From positions 558,001 to 622,000 of the forward strand of contig NZ_NESS01000001.1 in the NCBI RefSeq assembly GCF_002128425.1: a DNA stretch of 64,000 nt, in the 5' to 3' direction. Shown one piece after another: positions 7,458-15,148 of the stretch. A program made the position numbers and the translations under genes. The stretch's first letter is position 1; each line of letters starts with the position of its first letter. The notes beneath the pieces are model-generated. The model made no database searches. It saw nothing but the letters and a program-made list of their open reading frames with translations, and was not told where the DNA came from. The DNA is from Gottfriedia acidiceleris (GTDB taxonomy: Bacteria; Bacillota; Bacilli; Bacillales; Bacillaceae_G).

Positions 7458-7844
7458 TTATCTTGCTGCCCATGCTTCTACTTCTATTTTAATATCTGGA
7501 TTTGCTAAAGCTGAAACATAAGCATAAGTTGTTGCAGGTGGGTTACCAGAATGAAATTGGCTCCAACAGTCTAAAAAGAATTGGCGATCGATTTTCTCTG
7601 TTAGCCAAAAGTTTAGTTTGAAAAGATTACTAATCTCAACTTTTTCACTCTCAAGGATGTTTTTTATATTCTCAAGTGCATTGACGAATTGGCTTTCGAT
7701 ATCATTTGGAAATTTTCCGTTTTTGTCGTTTCCTACTTGACCTGATAATACGACAAGCTCTGCATGTCTTGGGACAATTGTGACATGACTGTATTGTCCA
7801 ACAGGTGCTGCAACTGTTTCAGGGTTTACTTTTTTAATTTTCAT
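7458..7844 (-). CDS. RidA family protein (YjgF/UK114)
   Basis: 128 residues. RidA enzymes hydrolyse reactive enamines and imines released by PLP enzymes. The family pattern PVGQYSHV near 12, LVVLSGQVG near 29, a central ANALENIKNIL-like helix and PATTYAYVSALANPDIKIEVEAWA at the end is present. However, the catalytic Arg normally found before the conserved C-terminal strand (PxRxxV) is replaced by the TTYAYV sequence, so this is likely a divergent Rid subgroup. GGAGG stands seven bases before ATG 7844; a 12-residue longer reading lacks such a site. Confidence 0.8.
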   Translation of the reverse strand: MKIKKVNPETVAAPVGQYSHVTIVPRHAELVVLSGQVGNDKNGKFPNDIESQFVNALENIKNILESEKVEISNLFKLNFWLTEKIDRQFFLDCWSQFHSGNPPATTYAYVSALANPDIKIEVEAWAAR

Positions 7845-7873
7845 TTTTATTTCCTCCTTTTTTCTTTCAAAAA

Positions 7874-7900
7874 ACCTCAAATGTATTAAACATTTGAGGT
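7874..7900 (-). terminator. Rho-independent terminator between the 94-residue ORF and ridA
   Basis: A perfect 10-bp stem ACCTCAAATG/CATTTGAGGT with a 7-base loop, followed by TTTTTT on the minus strand. Confidence 0.88.
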
Positions 7901-7922
7901 AGTCATTTTATATGTATACATA

Positions 7923-8207
7923 TTATCTTAACAATTCTATTACTCTGGCCAATCCTGTTGGTGTTATTGAAATATTAAATAATGATGCAATTTCTTTTTG
8001 ATCTATATCACTCTTAATCCAAGTTAAACCGTTGATAAATCCTTGCAATTCTAGTTCAATTAATGCAGGTTCGACATCATCAATAGCTACTCCTACTTCA
8101 TTATGAAGCCCTTTTTCAAAGTCTGGCTCTTTTTCTTGAAGTTCTTTAAAAATAGCCAATAGCATTAATCCTGCATCTGAAATCTTACTAGCCAGAAAAA
8201 ACACCAC
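7923..8207 (-). CDS. Small protein, possible winged-helix fold
   Basis: Up to 94 residues. The spacing of hydrophobic residues, an LELQGFINGLTW turn and a final GLARVIELL helix resemble small YjcQ-like winged-helix proteins, but I do not recognise the family firmly. The start is unclear: GTG 8207 lies within the ribosome binding site itself, while an AAAGGTGGTG is ideally spaced from a CTG at 8195. The ribosome binding site is part of the 3' arm of a terminator hairpin (8203-8239) that ends the upstream gene. Its own terminator follows at 7874-7900. Confidence 0.55.
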   Translation of the reverse strand: MVFFLASKISDAGLMLLAIFKELQEKEPDFEKGLHNEVGVAIDDVEPALIELELQGFINGLTWIKSDIDQKEIASLFNISITPTGLARVIELLR

Positions 8208-8239
8208 CTTTTTAGACTATTTATTCGACAAAAGGTGGT
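8203..8239 (-). terminator. Terminator after the GH3 gene, overlapping the next ribosome binding site
   Basis: On the minus strand ACCACCTTTT pairs with AAAAAGGTGGT across a ~16-base loop and runs into GTTTTTT. The 3' arm is also the ribosome binding site of the 94-residue ORF. Confidence 0.75.
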
Positions 8240-8263
8240 AATTTCCTTTTTTTACTAATTTTT

Positions 8264-9970
8264 CTACTTATTTAATAATTTATTTGTTCTTTCAAGGAGC
8301 TTTTGAATATCCATTGGCTTTACTTGATTATTGTCTAGTTTATATTTTTGTTTTAGTAAAATGATTCTTTTTACACTCTCATTTATACGTTCTTCTGAAA
8401 TTGTTTTGTTTTTAACGGCTGTTTCGATTTCTTTATAAACAGCTTTTACTTTGTTAGGATCATGAGCAACCATAATGATATCACTTCCAGCTAATATGGA
8501 AGTCACCGCTGCTTTTTCCAAATTATAATTTTTACCAATTGCATCCATCGTCATATCATCCGTCATAACTACTCCATCATATTTTAAATCGTTTCTTAAC
8601 ATAGAAGTAATGACCATTTTAGACATTGAAGCAGGGTATTTAGGATCGATTTTTGGTAATAAAATATGTGCAATCATAACAGCATCTGCGTTTTGACTGA
8701 TAGCGTCTTTAAATGGTATTAATTCTAATGATTTTAAATCTGTATACGATTTGTTTACAACCGGTAATTCTAAATGTGAATCAACCGAAGTATCACCGTG
8801 GCCCGGAAAATGCTTTACAACCGGAATGATCTTTTCTGATTGAATTCCTTTCATTGTTTGTATTCCTAAATTACTTACAGTTGCTGGATTACTACTAAAT
8901 GAACGATCACCAATGACAGGATTTTTAGGATTACTATTTACATCTAGAACAGGTGCAAAGTCCATATTTAAACCAAAAGCTTGTAGCTGTTCTCCTAGTA
9001 TCTGACCAATTTCAAATGAGAATTGTCCATTATTTTTCTTTCCAATTATTTCATTTGACGGTATATGGCCAAGATTTCCTGGCAAACGTGACACCCTTCC
9101 ACCTTCTTGGTCAACTCCGAATAAAATCGGTAAATGATTATTTCGATTAGCAGTCTTTATTGAATTTACAAGTTTAACCGTTTGACTGTTATTTTTTAGA
9201 TTTTCATTATAAAAAATAAATCCACCAATATGATATTGTTCTACTAGTTCTTTTAAACTATTTGAGTAATTTGGTCCGTAAAAACCTGAGATAATCATTT
9301 GGCCTATTTTTTCTTGAAGTGTCATCTCATTTAAAAGTTGATCTACTTTAGTCCCAGTGCTAGGAATAAGTTGGTCAATAATTGATACTGAAGTATGATG
9401 CACTGTTGGATTATCTTTTTCACTAGTTGGTCTTGGTAATATAAACTTGAGTTCAATGTGATTAGGTAGTGCATAAACTAAAATAATTTGATCAACTTGT
9501 TGATCTTTATAGTATCTAATTTTACTTGGCTTATTTAATTGTTTCATAATATCGTCATAGTGAATTTGTTGTAAATTAGCATCATATGAACGCACTTCAT
9601 AAACTCGATTTTGATGATCATATCCTACTGCAAATTCCTGTGATTGATAAGTTAAGTACGTACCATTAGCAACTTCATCTTTTTGCGTAGATTCCCCATA
9701 CTGCTCCGTTATATCTTTTAATTGAGTTTTCCCTACTTCTATATTTTTTTCGTTTGGAATTTTTCCTTGTTTAGCACTTGAAATTATCTTATTTAAAATT
9801 TCTTCTGTTGAAAGATGACTCGAATGATTATTATCCGTTTCCGTTTGATGATTTGTATTCGTATTTGGCTTCGAATTTGATGAATCTTGGAAAACTTTAT
9901 CTTTCACTGCAAAGTAAACACTTGTACAAACAATTAACAATAGTATTAATAAAAATACAGTTTTTTTGAT
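8264..9970 (-). CDS. Membrane-anchored GH3 beta-N-acetylglucosaminidase (NagZ-like) with N-terminal DUF4309 domain
   Basis: 568 residues if read from ATC 9970. The order is an N-terminal hydrophobic segment (about 2-22), an Asn/Thr-rich linker, a DUF4309 (YjgB-like) domain (about 55-180), then a family 3 glycosidase. The GH3 part has FGVDQEGGRVSRL near 284, KHFPGHGDTSVDSH near 386 (the NagZ-type His/Asp acid-base loop) and the nucleophile Asp in VVMTDDMTM near 471. It would remove GlcNAc from muropeptides outside the membrane during wall recycling. The first canonical codon, TTG 9940, has no ribosome binding site and would cut the signal segment. An AGGAGG lies eight bases before ATC and five before ATT, and either gives a classic MKKTVFLLILLL start. 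Confidence 0.85.
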   Translation of the reverse strand: MKKTVFLLILLLIVCTSVYFAVKDKVFQDSSNSKPNTNTNHQTETDNNHSSHLSTEEILNKIISSAKQGKIPNEKNIEVGKTQLKDITEQYGESTQKDEVANGTYLTYQSQEFAVGYDHQNRVYEVRSYDANLQQIHYDDIMKQLNKPSKIRYYKDQQVDQIILVYALPNHIELKFILPRPTSEKDNPTVHHTSVSIIDQLIPSTGTKVDQLLNEMTLQEKIGQMIISGFYGPNYSNSLKELVEQYHIGGFIFYNENLKNNSQTVKLVNSIKTANRNNHLPILFGVDQEGGRVSRLPGNLGHIPSNEIIGKKNNGQFSFEIGQILGEQLQAFGLNMDFAPVLDVNSNPKNPVIGDRSFSSNPATVSNLGIQTMKGIQSEKIIPVVKHFPGHGDTSVDSHLELPVVNKSYTDLKSLELIPFKDAISQNADAVMIAHILLPKIDPKYPASMSKMVITSMLRNDLKYDGVVMTDDMTMDAIGKNYNLEKAAVTSILAGSDIIMVAHDPNKVKAVYKEIETAVKNKTISEERINESVKRIILLKQKYKLDNNQVKPMDIQKLLERTNKLLNK

Positions 9971-10038
9971 AATATTCTCCTCCTAAACTATTATTTTTCC
10001 CTTTTAACTTTTACTTGTATTTCCATTAGTTAAGTGGG

Positions 10039-10067
10039 CACCTTCTAACGAATAGGTGCATACGATG
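10039..10067 (+). promoter_or_regulatory. Possible sigma-K-type promoter
   Basis: CACC (10039-10042), 16 bases, then CATACGATG (10059-10067), against the mother-cell consensus mACm...CATAnnnTA with one mismatch in the last base. It is about 30 bases before the start of the hydrolase gene. Confidence 0.4.
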
Positions 10068-10097
10068 AGAAAGATTAACGAGGAGGGACTAATTAGC

Positions 10098-11015
10098 ATG
10101 ACCAGTAAAAAATCCCACGAAATGATTCAACCTATAAACTACAAAAATCAAAATATGGATCAAAATATGAATAATCCTTATTATGATTATCACCAATATT
10201 GGTTTAACAAATATCAGTCATATCCTATTCATCAACAGCTTCATTCATTTGACCAATCTGACCTTTTTTATCGTCAGCATGCTCAAAACACTTTCGTTTT
10301 AGTTCACGGCTCATGGGTTGATCCATTCTTCTGGCACGGAATTACACGAGAACTACAAAAAATGGGACATATTGTTCACACGCCACAATTGCCAGGGCAT
10401 GGTACAGATAAAGATAAAAATGTAAACCATGATATGATTACCAAACAAGTTGTTCATTATATAACGTCTAATAAGCTTAATAATATTATTTTGATCGGTC
10501 ACAGCTTTGGTGGTACTGTCATTCAAAAAGTCGCAGAACAGCTTCACGACCGAATTAAACGATTAGTTTTTTGGAATGCTTTTGTTTTAAATGACGGCGA
10601 AAGCGTGGCTGATCAATTTCCACCACAAGCGCAAAAATTCCTTTTAGACTTAGCACAGCAATCTTCTGATAATACAATCAACCTACCATTTCAATACTTC
10701 CGAGACGTATTTGTTAACTTGACTGATTTACAAACGGCTCGGCAAATTTATAACGCGACAACACCTGAACCAGCAACTCCCCTAGTCGAAAAACTAGATT
10801 TAAAAACGTTTTACCAATTATCTACCCCAAGAAGCTTTATTAATTTACAAGAGGATACAGTAGTACCCGCAGGCGAAAACTCTGGTTGGTACCCTCATAT
10901 TGCTAGTAAATTAGGAGTTTATCGTTTTATACAAGGAAGTGGCGATCATATGTCAACTGCAAAAATATACCCAAGAAGAATGGCACAGTTAATTTTAAAT
11001 GCCTCACGAGACTAA
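10098..11015 (+). CDS. Alpha/beta hydrolase with Asn/Gln/Tyr-rich N-terminal extension
   Basis: 305 residues from ATG 10098, which has GAGGAGGG upstream. The first ~65 residues are rich in Asn, Gln, Tyr, His and Met (for example NQNMDQNMNNPYYDYHQYW), a composition typical of spore coat proteins. From about residue 70 there is an alpha/beta hydrolase of the salicylate-esterase/EstC type: FVLVHGSWVDPFFW, the nucleophile elbow GHSFGG, an Asp in LQEDTVVP and the catalytic His in GSGDHMS. The substrate is probably a small ester. A sigma-K-like promoter upstream agrees with a spore-surface enzyme; this is inference. Confidence 0.75.
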   Translation: MTSKKSHEMIQPINYKNQNMDQNMNNPYYDYHQYWFNKYQSYPIHQQLHSFDQSDLFYRQHAQNTFVLVHGSWVDPFFWHGITRELQKMGHIVHTPQLPGHGTDKDKNVNHDMITKQVVHYITSNKLNNIILIGHSFGGTVIQKVAEQLHDRIKRLVFWNAFVLNDGESVADQFPPQAQKFLLDLAQQSSDNTINLPFQYFRDVFVNLTDLQTARQIYNATTPEPATPLVEKLDLKTFYQLSTPRSFINLQEDTVVPAGENSGWYPHIASKLGVYRFIQGSGDHMSTAKIYPRRMAQLILNASRD

Positions 11016-11056
11016 AAATAGACTTTACTAGTTTATGATTGTAACACTTAATTTAT

Positions 11057-11102
11057 TTACCTTTAAGTGAAGTGAACTATGGATAGCTTCATTTAAAGGT
11101 AA
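11057..11102 (+). terminator. Long stem-loop after the hydrolase gene
   Basis: A 16-bp stem TTACCTTTAAGTGAAG/CTTCATTTAAAGGTAA with a single G-U pair and a 14-base loop. The following T run is short, so termination may be partial. Confidence 0.55.
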
Positions 11103-11205
11103 TTTAAAATAGATTTAATGCTATTATTATATATTTAATATTTTTGTAACATGTAATATACTAATAGTATGAAAAATTTTAATATTATATTATTAGGAGA
11201 GCGAA

Positions 11206-12165
11206 ATGAATAAATTTAAGAAAATCGCAACAGTAGCAACAGCTACAACTTTATCAGCAGGTATTCTATTAGGTATGCTACCTACAGAAACTCAAGCAGC
11301 AACTAATACTAAAGTTGTCCAAGCTCAAAATGACTTAAAAAAACAAGTAAACTCATACATTAAAGTACTTACAAACTTAAAAAATGAAATCTCTTATACT
11401 GATCAGGATGTATATTATTTTTACAAAGAATTACAAACTGATGTAACTTTATTTAATAAGTACGGATATACAGGTAAAGACGAACTAGTGAAAAAAACTA
11501 CTAATTTTAAAACAAGAATCGATAAAGGACGTAAAGATAATGCATCAGTAGATATGAAAAAAATAACAGCACAATTTAATACATATATTAAAAAAGTAGA
11601 TTCAAAGGGTGCTAAAACATACTTTACTACTCAAAAAAATAAATTGACGGCAATTAGAAATTACCAAAACCACACATATGATACGATCGAATCGTATGCA
11701 TACGATATCGAAGATCAAATTTATAAAGAAAATGAAATTTATATTCGTAAACAATTACCTCTTGAATATAAAAACTTTGTAACTGAAACTGACTTAGCAA
11801 GGCAGCATATTGATGGATACAATAATAAAGAAGAAGAAATAATGAACTATGCTTATGATGTTCTTAATATGGATTTCCCAACATACCATCAAATTCAAAT
11901 TGATATTGAGAATATGATTGAGAAATATAATGATGATTATTATGATTATCCAGATGAGATTGATGAGAGAGATCAAGAGAACTTATATTATGCAATTGAG
12001 AAAAGAGATGTTGTACGAGCTAAAACTGCTCTTGTAAATTCAACTGCAGCTCTTAAAAAATTCAATGTAAAATATGGTAAATTTGAAGTTGAGTACAACG
12101 CATATAAAACAAATCTAACAGTTAAATTCGCTAATAAAGTAAAAGCACCTGCTACACAAAAATAA
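11206..12165 (+). CDS. Secreted coiled-coil protein of unknown function
   Basis: 319 residues. The N terminus MNKFKKIATVATATTLSAGILLGMLP...TQAA is a clear Sec signal peptide with cleavage near residue 32. The mature part is almost all helical, rich in Lys, Asn, Tyr, Asp and Glu, with heptad-like stretches and an acidic, Tyr-rich patch (NDDYYDYPDEIDERD) near residue 245. No enzymatic motif, LysM, SH3, LPXTG or lipobox is visible, so it is probably released or wall-associated through charge. AGGAGAG precedes the ATG. A bidirectional terminator follows. Confidence 0.7.
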   Translation: MNKFKKIATVATATTLSAGILLGMLPTETQAATNTKVVQAQNDLKKQVNSYIKVLTNLKNEISYTDQDVYYFYKELQTDVTLFNKYGYTGKDELVKKTTNFKTRIDKGRKDNASVDMKKITAQFNTYIKKVDSKGAKTYFTTQKNKLTAIRNYQNHTYDTIESYAYDIEDQIYKENEIYIRKQLPLEYKNFVTETDLARQHIDGYNNKEEEIMNYAYDVLNMDFPTYHQIQIDIENMIEKYNDDYYDYPDEIDERDQENLYYAIEKRDVVRAKTALVNSTAALKKFNVKYGKFEVEYNAYKTNLTVKFANKVKAPATQK

Positions 12166-12379
12166 GATAAGCATCTAAATAAAAACAGTCCTTTGTTTGA
12201 AAATCATCTTTTCCAAAGGACTGTTTTTTATGTTTAACTTGATTCAATTTTTCTTGTTTCGTTTTTGTTCTACGCGTATTTAAATCTAACATTGCAAATG
12301 GACTCCTACTTAATTCAGGATTTCGTTTACCTTCTCTAATTAGTTTGTCTCGTAATTTTCTAGATTTTGATTTGCTCAT
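12152..12379 (-). CDS. Small basic conserved Bacillaceae protein
   Basis: About 75 residues, highly basic at the start (MSKSKSRKLRDKLIREGKR), followed by NPELSRSPFAMLDLNTRRTKTKQ. The pattern resembles a short uncharacterised Bacillus protein that usually ends near the HKK segment. GAGGTGG precedes ATG 12379. The last ~20 codons run through the convergent terminator hairpin, and the ORF overlaps the 3' end of the secreted-protein gene by 14 bases, so this tail may be a read-through extension. Role unknown; nucleic-acid binding is only suggested by charge. Confidence 0.6.
   Translation of the reverse strand: MSKSKSRKLRDKLIREGKRNPELSRSPFAMLDLNTRRTKTKQEKLNQVKHKKQSFGKDDFQTKDCFYLDAYLIFV
12181..12228. 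terminator. Bidirectional rho-independent terminator
   Basis: A 15-bp perfect stem AAAAACAGTCCTTTG/CAAAGGACTGTTTTT (12181-12195 and 12214-12228) with an 18-base loop and T tracts on both strands. Confidence 0.9.
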
Positions 12380-12455
12380 TCTTCTTTCCACCTCTTTTAA
12401 CTTGATCCTTCTATTATATACATCTCTTCCATGTTTTCCACTATCACTTCACAAT

Positions 12456-12743
12456 TTATTTTTTTGAAATTGGAATAAAGTGATTAAATAAACCGACTAC
12501 TTTTATATCCTTGTTTAAAGCTTTAACCTCGTAAACTGAAAAAAAGACATAATCTTTTTTAGTTGTAACATTACTAATAAGTTTTTCCCCTAATAAGTCA
12601 ATCCCAAAATCAACATATTTATTTTTTGATTCCAATTTAAGTTGATCCTTTGCCCAAGTAACAAACTCTCCCTTTGATGGATTTGTTTGAGCAGAAATAA
12701 TTAAACAAATTGCGAAAACCCCGATAACAAGTAATTTTTTCAT
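12456..12743 (-). CDS. DUF4359 family exported protein
   Basis: 95 residues. An N-terminal signal or membrane segment (about 1-18) is followed by the TNPSKGEFVTWAKDQL motif that marks DUF4359, and the C-terminal FFSVYEV...VVGLFNHFIPI strands. Function unknown. The next gene on the same strand is the basic 75-residue ORF 77 bases downstream, so cotranscription is possible. Confidence 0.75.
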   Translation of the reverse strand: MKKLLVIGVFAICLIISAQTNPSKGEFVTWAKDQLKLESKNKYVDFGIDLLGEKLISNVTTKKDYVFFSVYEVKALNKDIKVVGLFNHFIPISKK

Positions 12744-12908
12744 AAAGTCACCTTTTCATTATTTTTACTCTTTATATGATAAAGGATATTATCGAATTGT
12801 CCATAAAATATCCATTTTTTATGAATAAAATGTTTAAAGGATATAAAAAAGGGTCCTAATTGGGAACCCTTAAAGTAAACCAAGTTCTTAAATTTTTCAG
12901 TTTGAAAC

Positions 12909-14096
12909 TTATTTACTTAATGCATTACTTACTATTTTTGAGTCTAAAAATGGAATCACGGAAATAATTTCGCTAATGCCATGTTTTGATATAGCATCTA
13001 AAGCAAGTTCATTAAGTAGGTCACCTTCAATAAATGGACAGATTGGTGCTAAAGACTTAATCCCATTTAACACATAACTCTTTCTTGTGCATTCATCAAT
13101 TATTTCGTCACTAATAAATGGTGCCATTGATGCTAGTCCTTTTATACCATTCATTTCAAACTCTTTCTTTGCACATTCATCGATTATTTCGTCACTGATA
13201 AATGCTGCCATTGATGTTATTTCTTTTATGCCACCTATCTCAAACTCTTTCTTTGCACATTCATCGATGATCTCGTCGCTGATAAATGGTGCCACCTGTG
13301 TTAATCCTTTTATACCATTCGTTTCAAACTCTTTCTTTGCACATTCATCAATGATTTTGTTACTAATAAATGGTGCCACCTGTGTTAATCCTTTTATACC
13401 ACCTGTTTCAAACTCTTTCTTTGCACATTCATCAATTACTTCTTCGCTAATAAATGGTGCCAAAGTTGTTAAACCCTTTATTCCATTCGTTTCAAACTCT
13501 TTCTTCGCTAATTCGTCAATTAATTCCTTACTAATAAACGGTGCAACCTGAGTTAATTCTTTAATTCCTTTTGACTCAAACTCTTTCTTCGCTAATTCAT
13601 CAATTACATCTGTACTAATATAAGGTGCCATACGTGATAATTCTTTGATTCCATTCGAATTAAATTCTTTCTTTGCACATTCATCAATTATCTCTTCACT
13701 AACAAATGGCGCAATATCTGATGCATCAATAATTGTAAGATTCTTCTCAACGTTTCTAAAAACGATGTCTGCTTGATCGATATTAAGAATCGGAGCCACA
13801 TTTAAAAAATCTTCTTTTTCCACTTCTAACTCAAATGAAGAATCAGGATTATCTTTTTCTATTAGATTATTGATCAACTTAATCCCTTTTTCATTTCCTA
13901 AAATTTCATCAATACTTACATTAAAAATCTCTGCAAGCTCGGGTAATTTTGAAATATCTGGCATCGTCTCTCCCCGTTCCCAGTTACTAATTGCTTGAAA
14001 GCTAACACCTAATTGATCAGCTAGCTTCATCTGTGTAATCTTGTTTGCTTTTCTTAATTGAGCGATTTGTCTACCTACTTTTTTCATGTCAAACAT
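12909..14096 (-). CDS. XRE-family regulator with about ten 28-residue helical repeats
   Basis: 395 residues. Residues 1-60 are a Cro/CI helix-turn-helix (VGRQIAQLRKANKITQMKLADQLGVSFQAISNWERGETMPDISKLPELAEIFNVSIDEIL). From about residue 100 to the end there are about nine and a half tandem repeats of 28 residues, consensus (V/M)APFIS.EIIDECAKKEFE..GIKGLTQ, the middle ones nearly identical in DNA. They probably stack into an alpha-solenoid for ligand or protein binding. ATG 14096 follows AGAGGTGAT; an upstream GTG lies inside that site. An inverted repeat 67-98 bases upstream suggests autoregulation. Target genes unknown. Confidence 0.85.
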   Translation of the reverse strand: MFDMKKVGRQIAQLRKANKITQMKLADQLGVSFQAISNWERGETMPDISKLPELAEIFNVSIDEILGNEKGIKLINNLIEKDNPDSSFELEVEKEDFLNVAPILNIDQADIVFRNVEKNLTIIDASDIAPFVSEEIIDECAKKEFNSNGIKELSRMAPYISTDVIDELAKKEFESKGIKELTQVAPFISKELIDELAKKEFETNGIKGLTTLAPFISEEVIDECAKKEFETGGIKGLTQVAPFISNKIIDECAKKEFETNGIKGLTQVAPFISDEIIDECAKKEFEIGGIKEITSMAAFISDEIIDECAKKEFEMNGIKGLASMAPFISDEIIDECTRKSYVLNGIKSLAPICPFIEGDLLNELALDAISKHGISEIISVIPFLDSKIVSNALSK

Positions 14097-14162
14097 TTCT
14101 ATCACCTCTATTTAAAAGTTAATTTCATTGTATCTAGTTATTTGAATAGTTAAAATCAAGCG

Positions 14163-14194
14163 TTACTTGAATTGATAAAAATGGACTCAAGTAA
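14163..14194. promoter_or_regulatory. Inverted repeat upstream of the XRE gene
   Basis: A perfect TTACTTGA (14163-14170) and TCAAGTAA (14187-14194) with a 16-base spacer; a candidate operator. Confidence 0.4.
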
Positions 14195-14305
14195 TAATTG
14201 AATTTATAAATTAACGGCAATTTTATTTACCTTTAACGTAATTAACCGAATGCTCAATCTATTATAACAATTTTATAAAAATTTGAGGTATTTGAATTTT
14301 CAAGC

Positions 14306-14345
14306 AAAAAAAAAAAAAAAAAAAAACAACCCAATATGAGTTGTC
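14306..14345 (-). terminator. Terminator with a 21-base A/T homopolymer
   Basis: A short stem ACAAC/GTTGT (14327-14345) follows the DUF1643 stop on the minus strand and runs into 21 consecutive Ts (the plus-strand A run 14306-14326). Confidence 0.6.
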
Positions 14346-14364
14346 TTCAGAAATATCATTAAGA

Positions 14365-14931
14365 TTAATCTTTTGTAGTCCATTCGTAAAGTGCTTCAAA
14401 ATTTAATTTTTCTAACCAATGTCGTTCCGCTAAGATAACTGGGTGAATCAATATATCTTTCCGATTTGAGTCATCACAAAAATTAAATAATTTATCTTTA
14501 TAAGGTTCTAGTAGCTCTAGAACTTCTTTTATTCGCCATTTAAATCGTTTACTTGAACCCCAACCTACTATAATAATGTCTGCGTTACTAATCGCTAATT
14601 TTATTGCTTCATCATTATATTGGCCAACTTCGCATTCTTTCCCTTTTAGCTTTGTTGAATCCGGTTCCATTAATGCAAAAAGATTTACTAGTTCTAGCGA
14701 CCCAAAGCTACCTTTCTTATAATCTATAAAAAAGTTAAGACATCTCGCCAATATATAATCACACTTAAGATGATTTGCTCGACAAGGATTAAGTAATACA
14801 AGTGTAGCTTTCTTTTTTGATTCATCCCAAGTTCTTGTAAGCGAATATCGCATTAATTTATTTTGTTTATCGAAGACCGCCTTCGTATTAATCTGCATGG
14901 AATGACAGTTTACAAAATCCTCAAATGACAT
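14365..14931 (-). CDS. DUF1643 domain protein
   Basis: 188 residues. The family pattern is clear: RYSLTRTWDESKKKATLVLLNPCRANHLKCDYILARCLNFF, then LELVNLFALMEPDSTKLKG and IIIVGWGSSKRFKWR. The fold is Rossmann-like and has no assigned function; some relatives are in phage or defence neighbourhoods. Here it stands alone, with a homopolymer terminator. The Asn-Pro and Asp residues of the LNP...D stretch are conserved in the family. Confidence 0.8.
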   Translation of the reverse strand: MSFEDFVNCHSMQINTKAVFDKQNKLMRYSLTRTWDESKKKATLVLLNPCRANHLKCDYILARCLNFFIDYKKGSFGSLELVNLFALMEPDSTKLKGKECEVGQYNDEAIKLAISNADIIIVGWGSSKRFKWRIKEVLELLEPYKDKLFNFCDDSNRKDILIHPVILAERHWLEKLNFEALYEWTTKD

Positions 14932-15148
14932 ATACTCACTCTTTTCATCATTAATTAAAACAAAATCAACAAGGTATTATATTCCGTTTAATCGTCATTT
15001 GTACTATATTATTAATCTAAAATAAATAATCATTACATTGTAACTATAAAAAAATTAAAATTTTAGTAGCTTTCTATTTACTAATTTATATTTTCCTTGT
15101 ACGATAATGGATAATTTAAACAGTTCATATTAGGAAGGGGCTATTTTT

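Noticed and set aside
13087-13551. Plus-strand 154-codon frame opposite the XRE gene
   Set aside because: It is a mirror of the 84-bp repeats, has no ribosome binding site, and its product is a repeated hydrophobic pattern.
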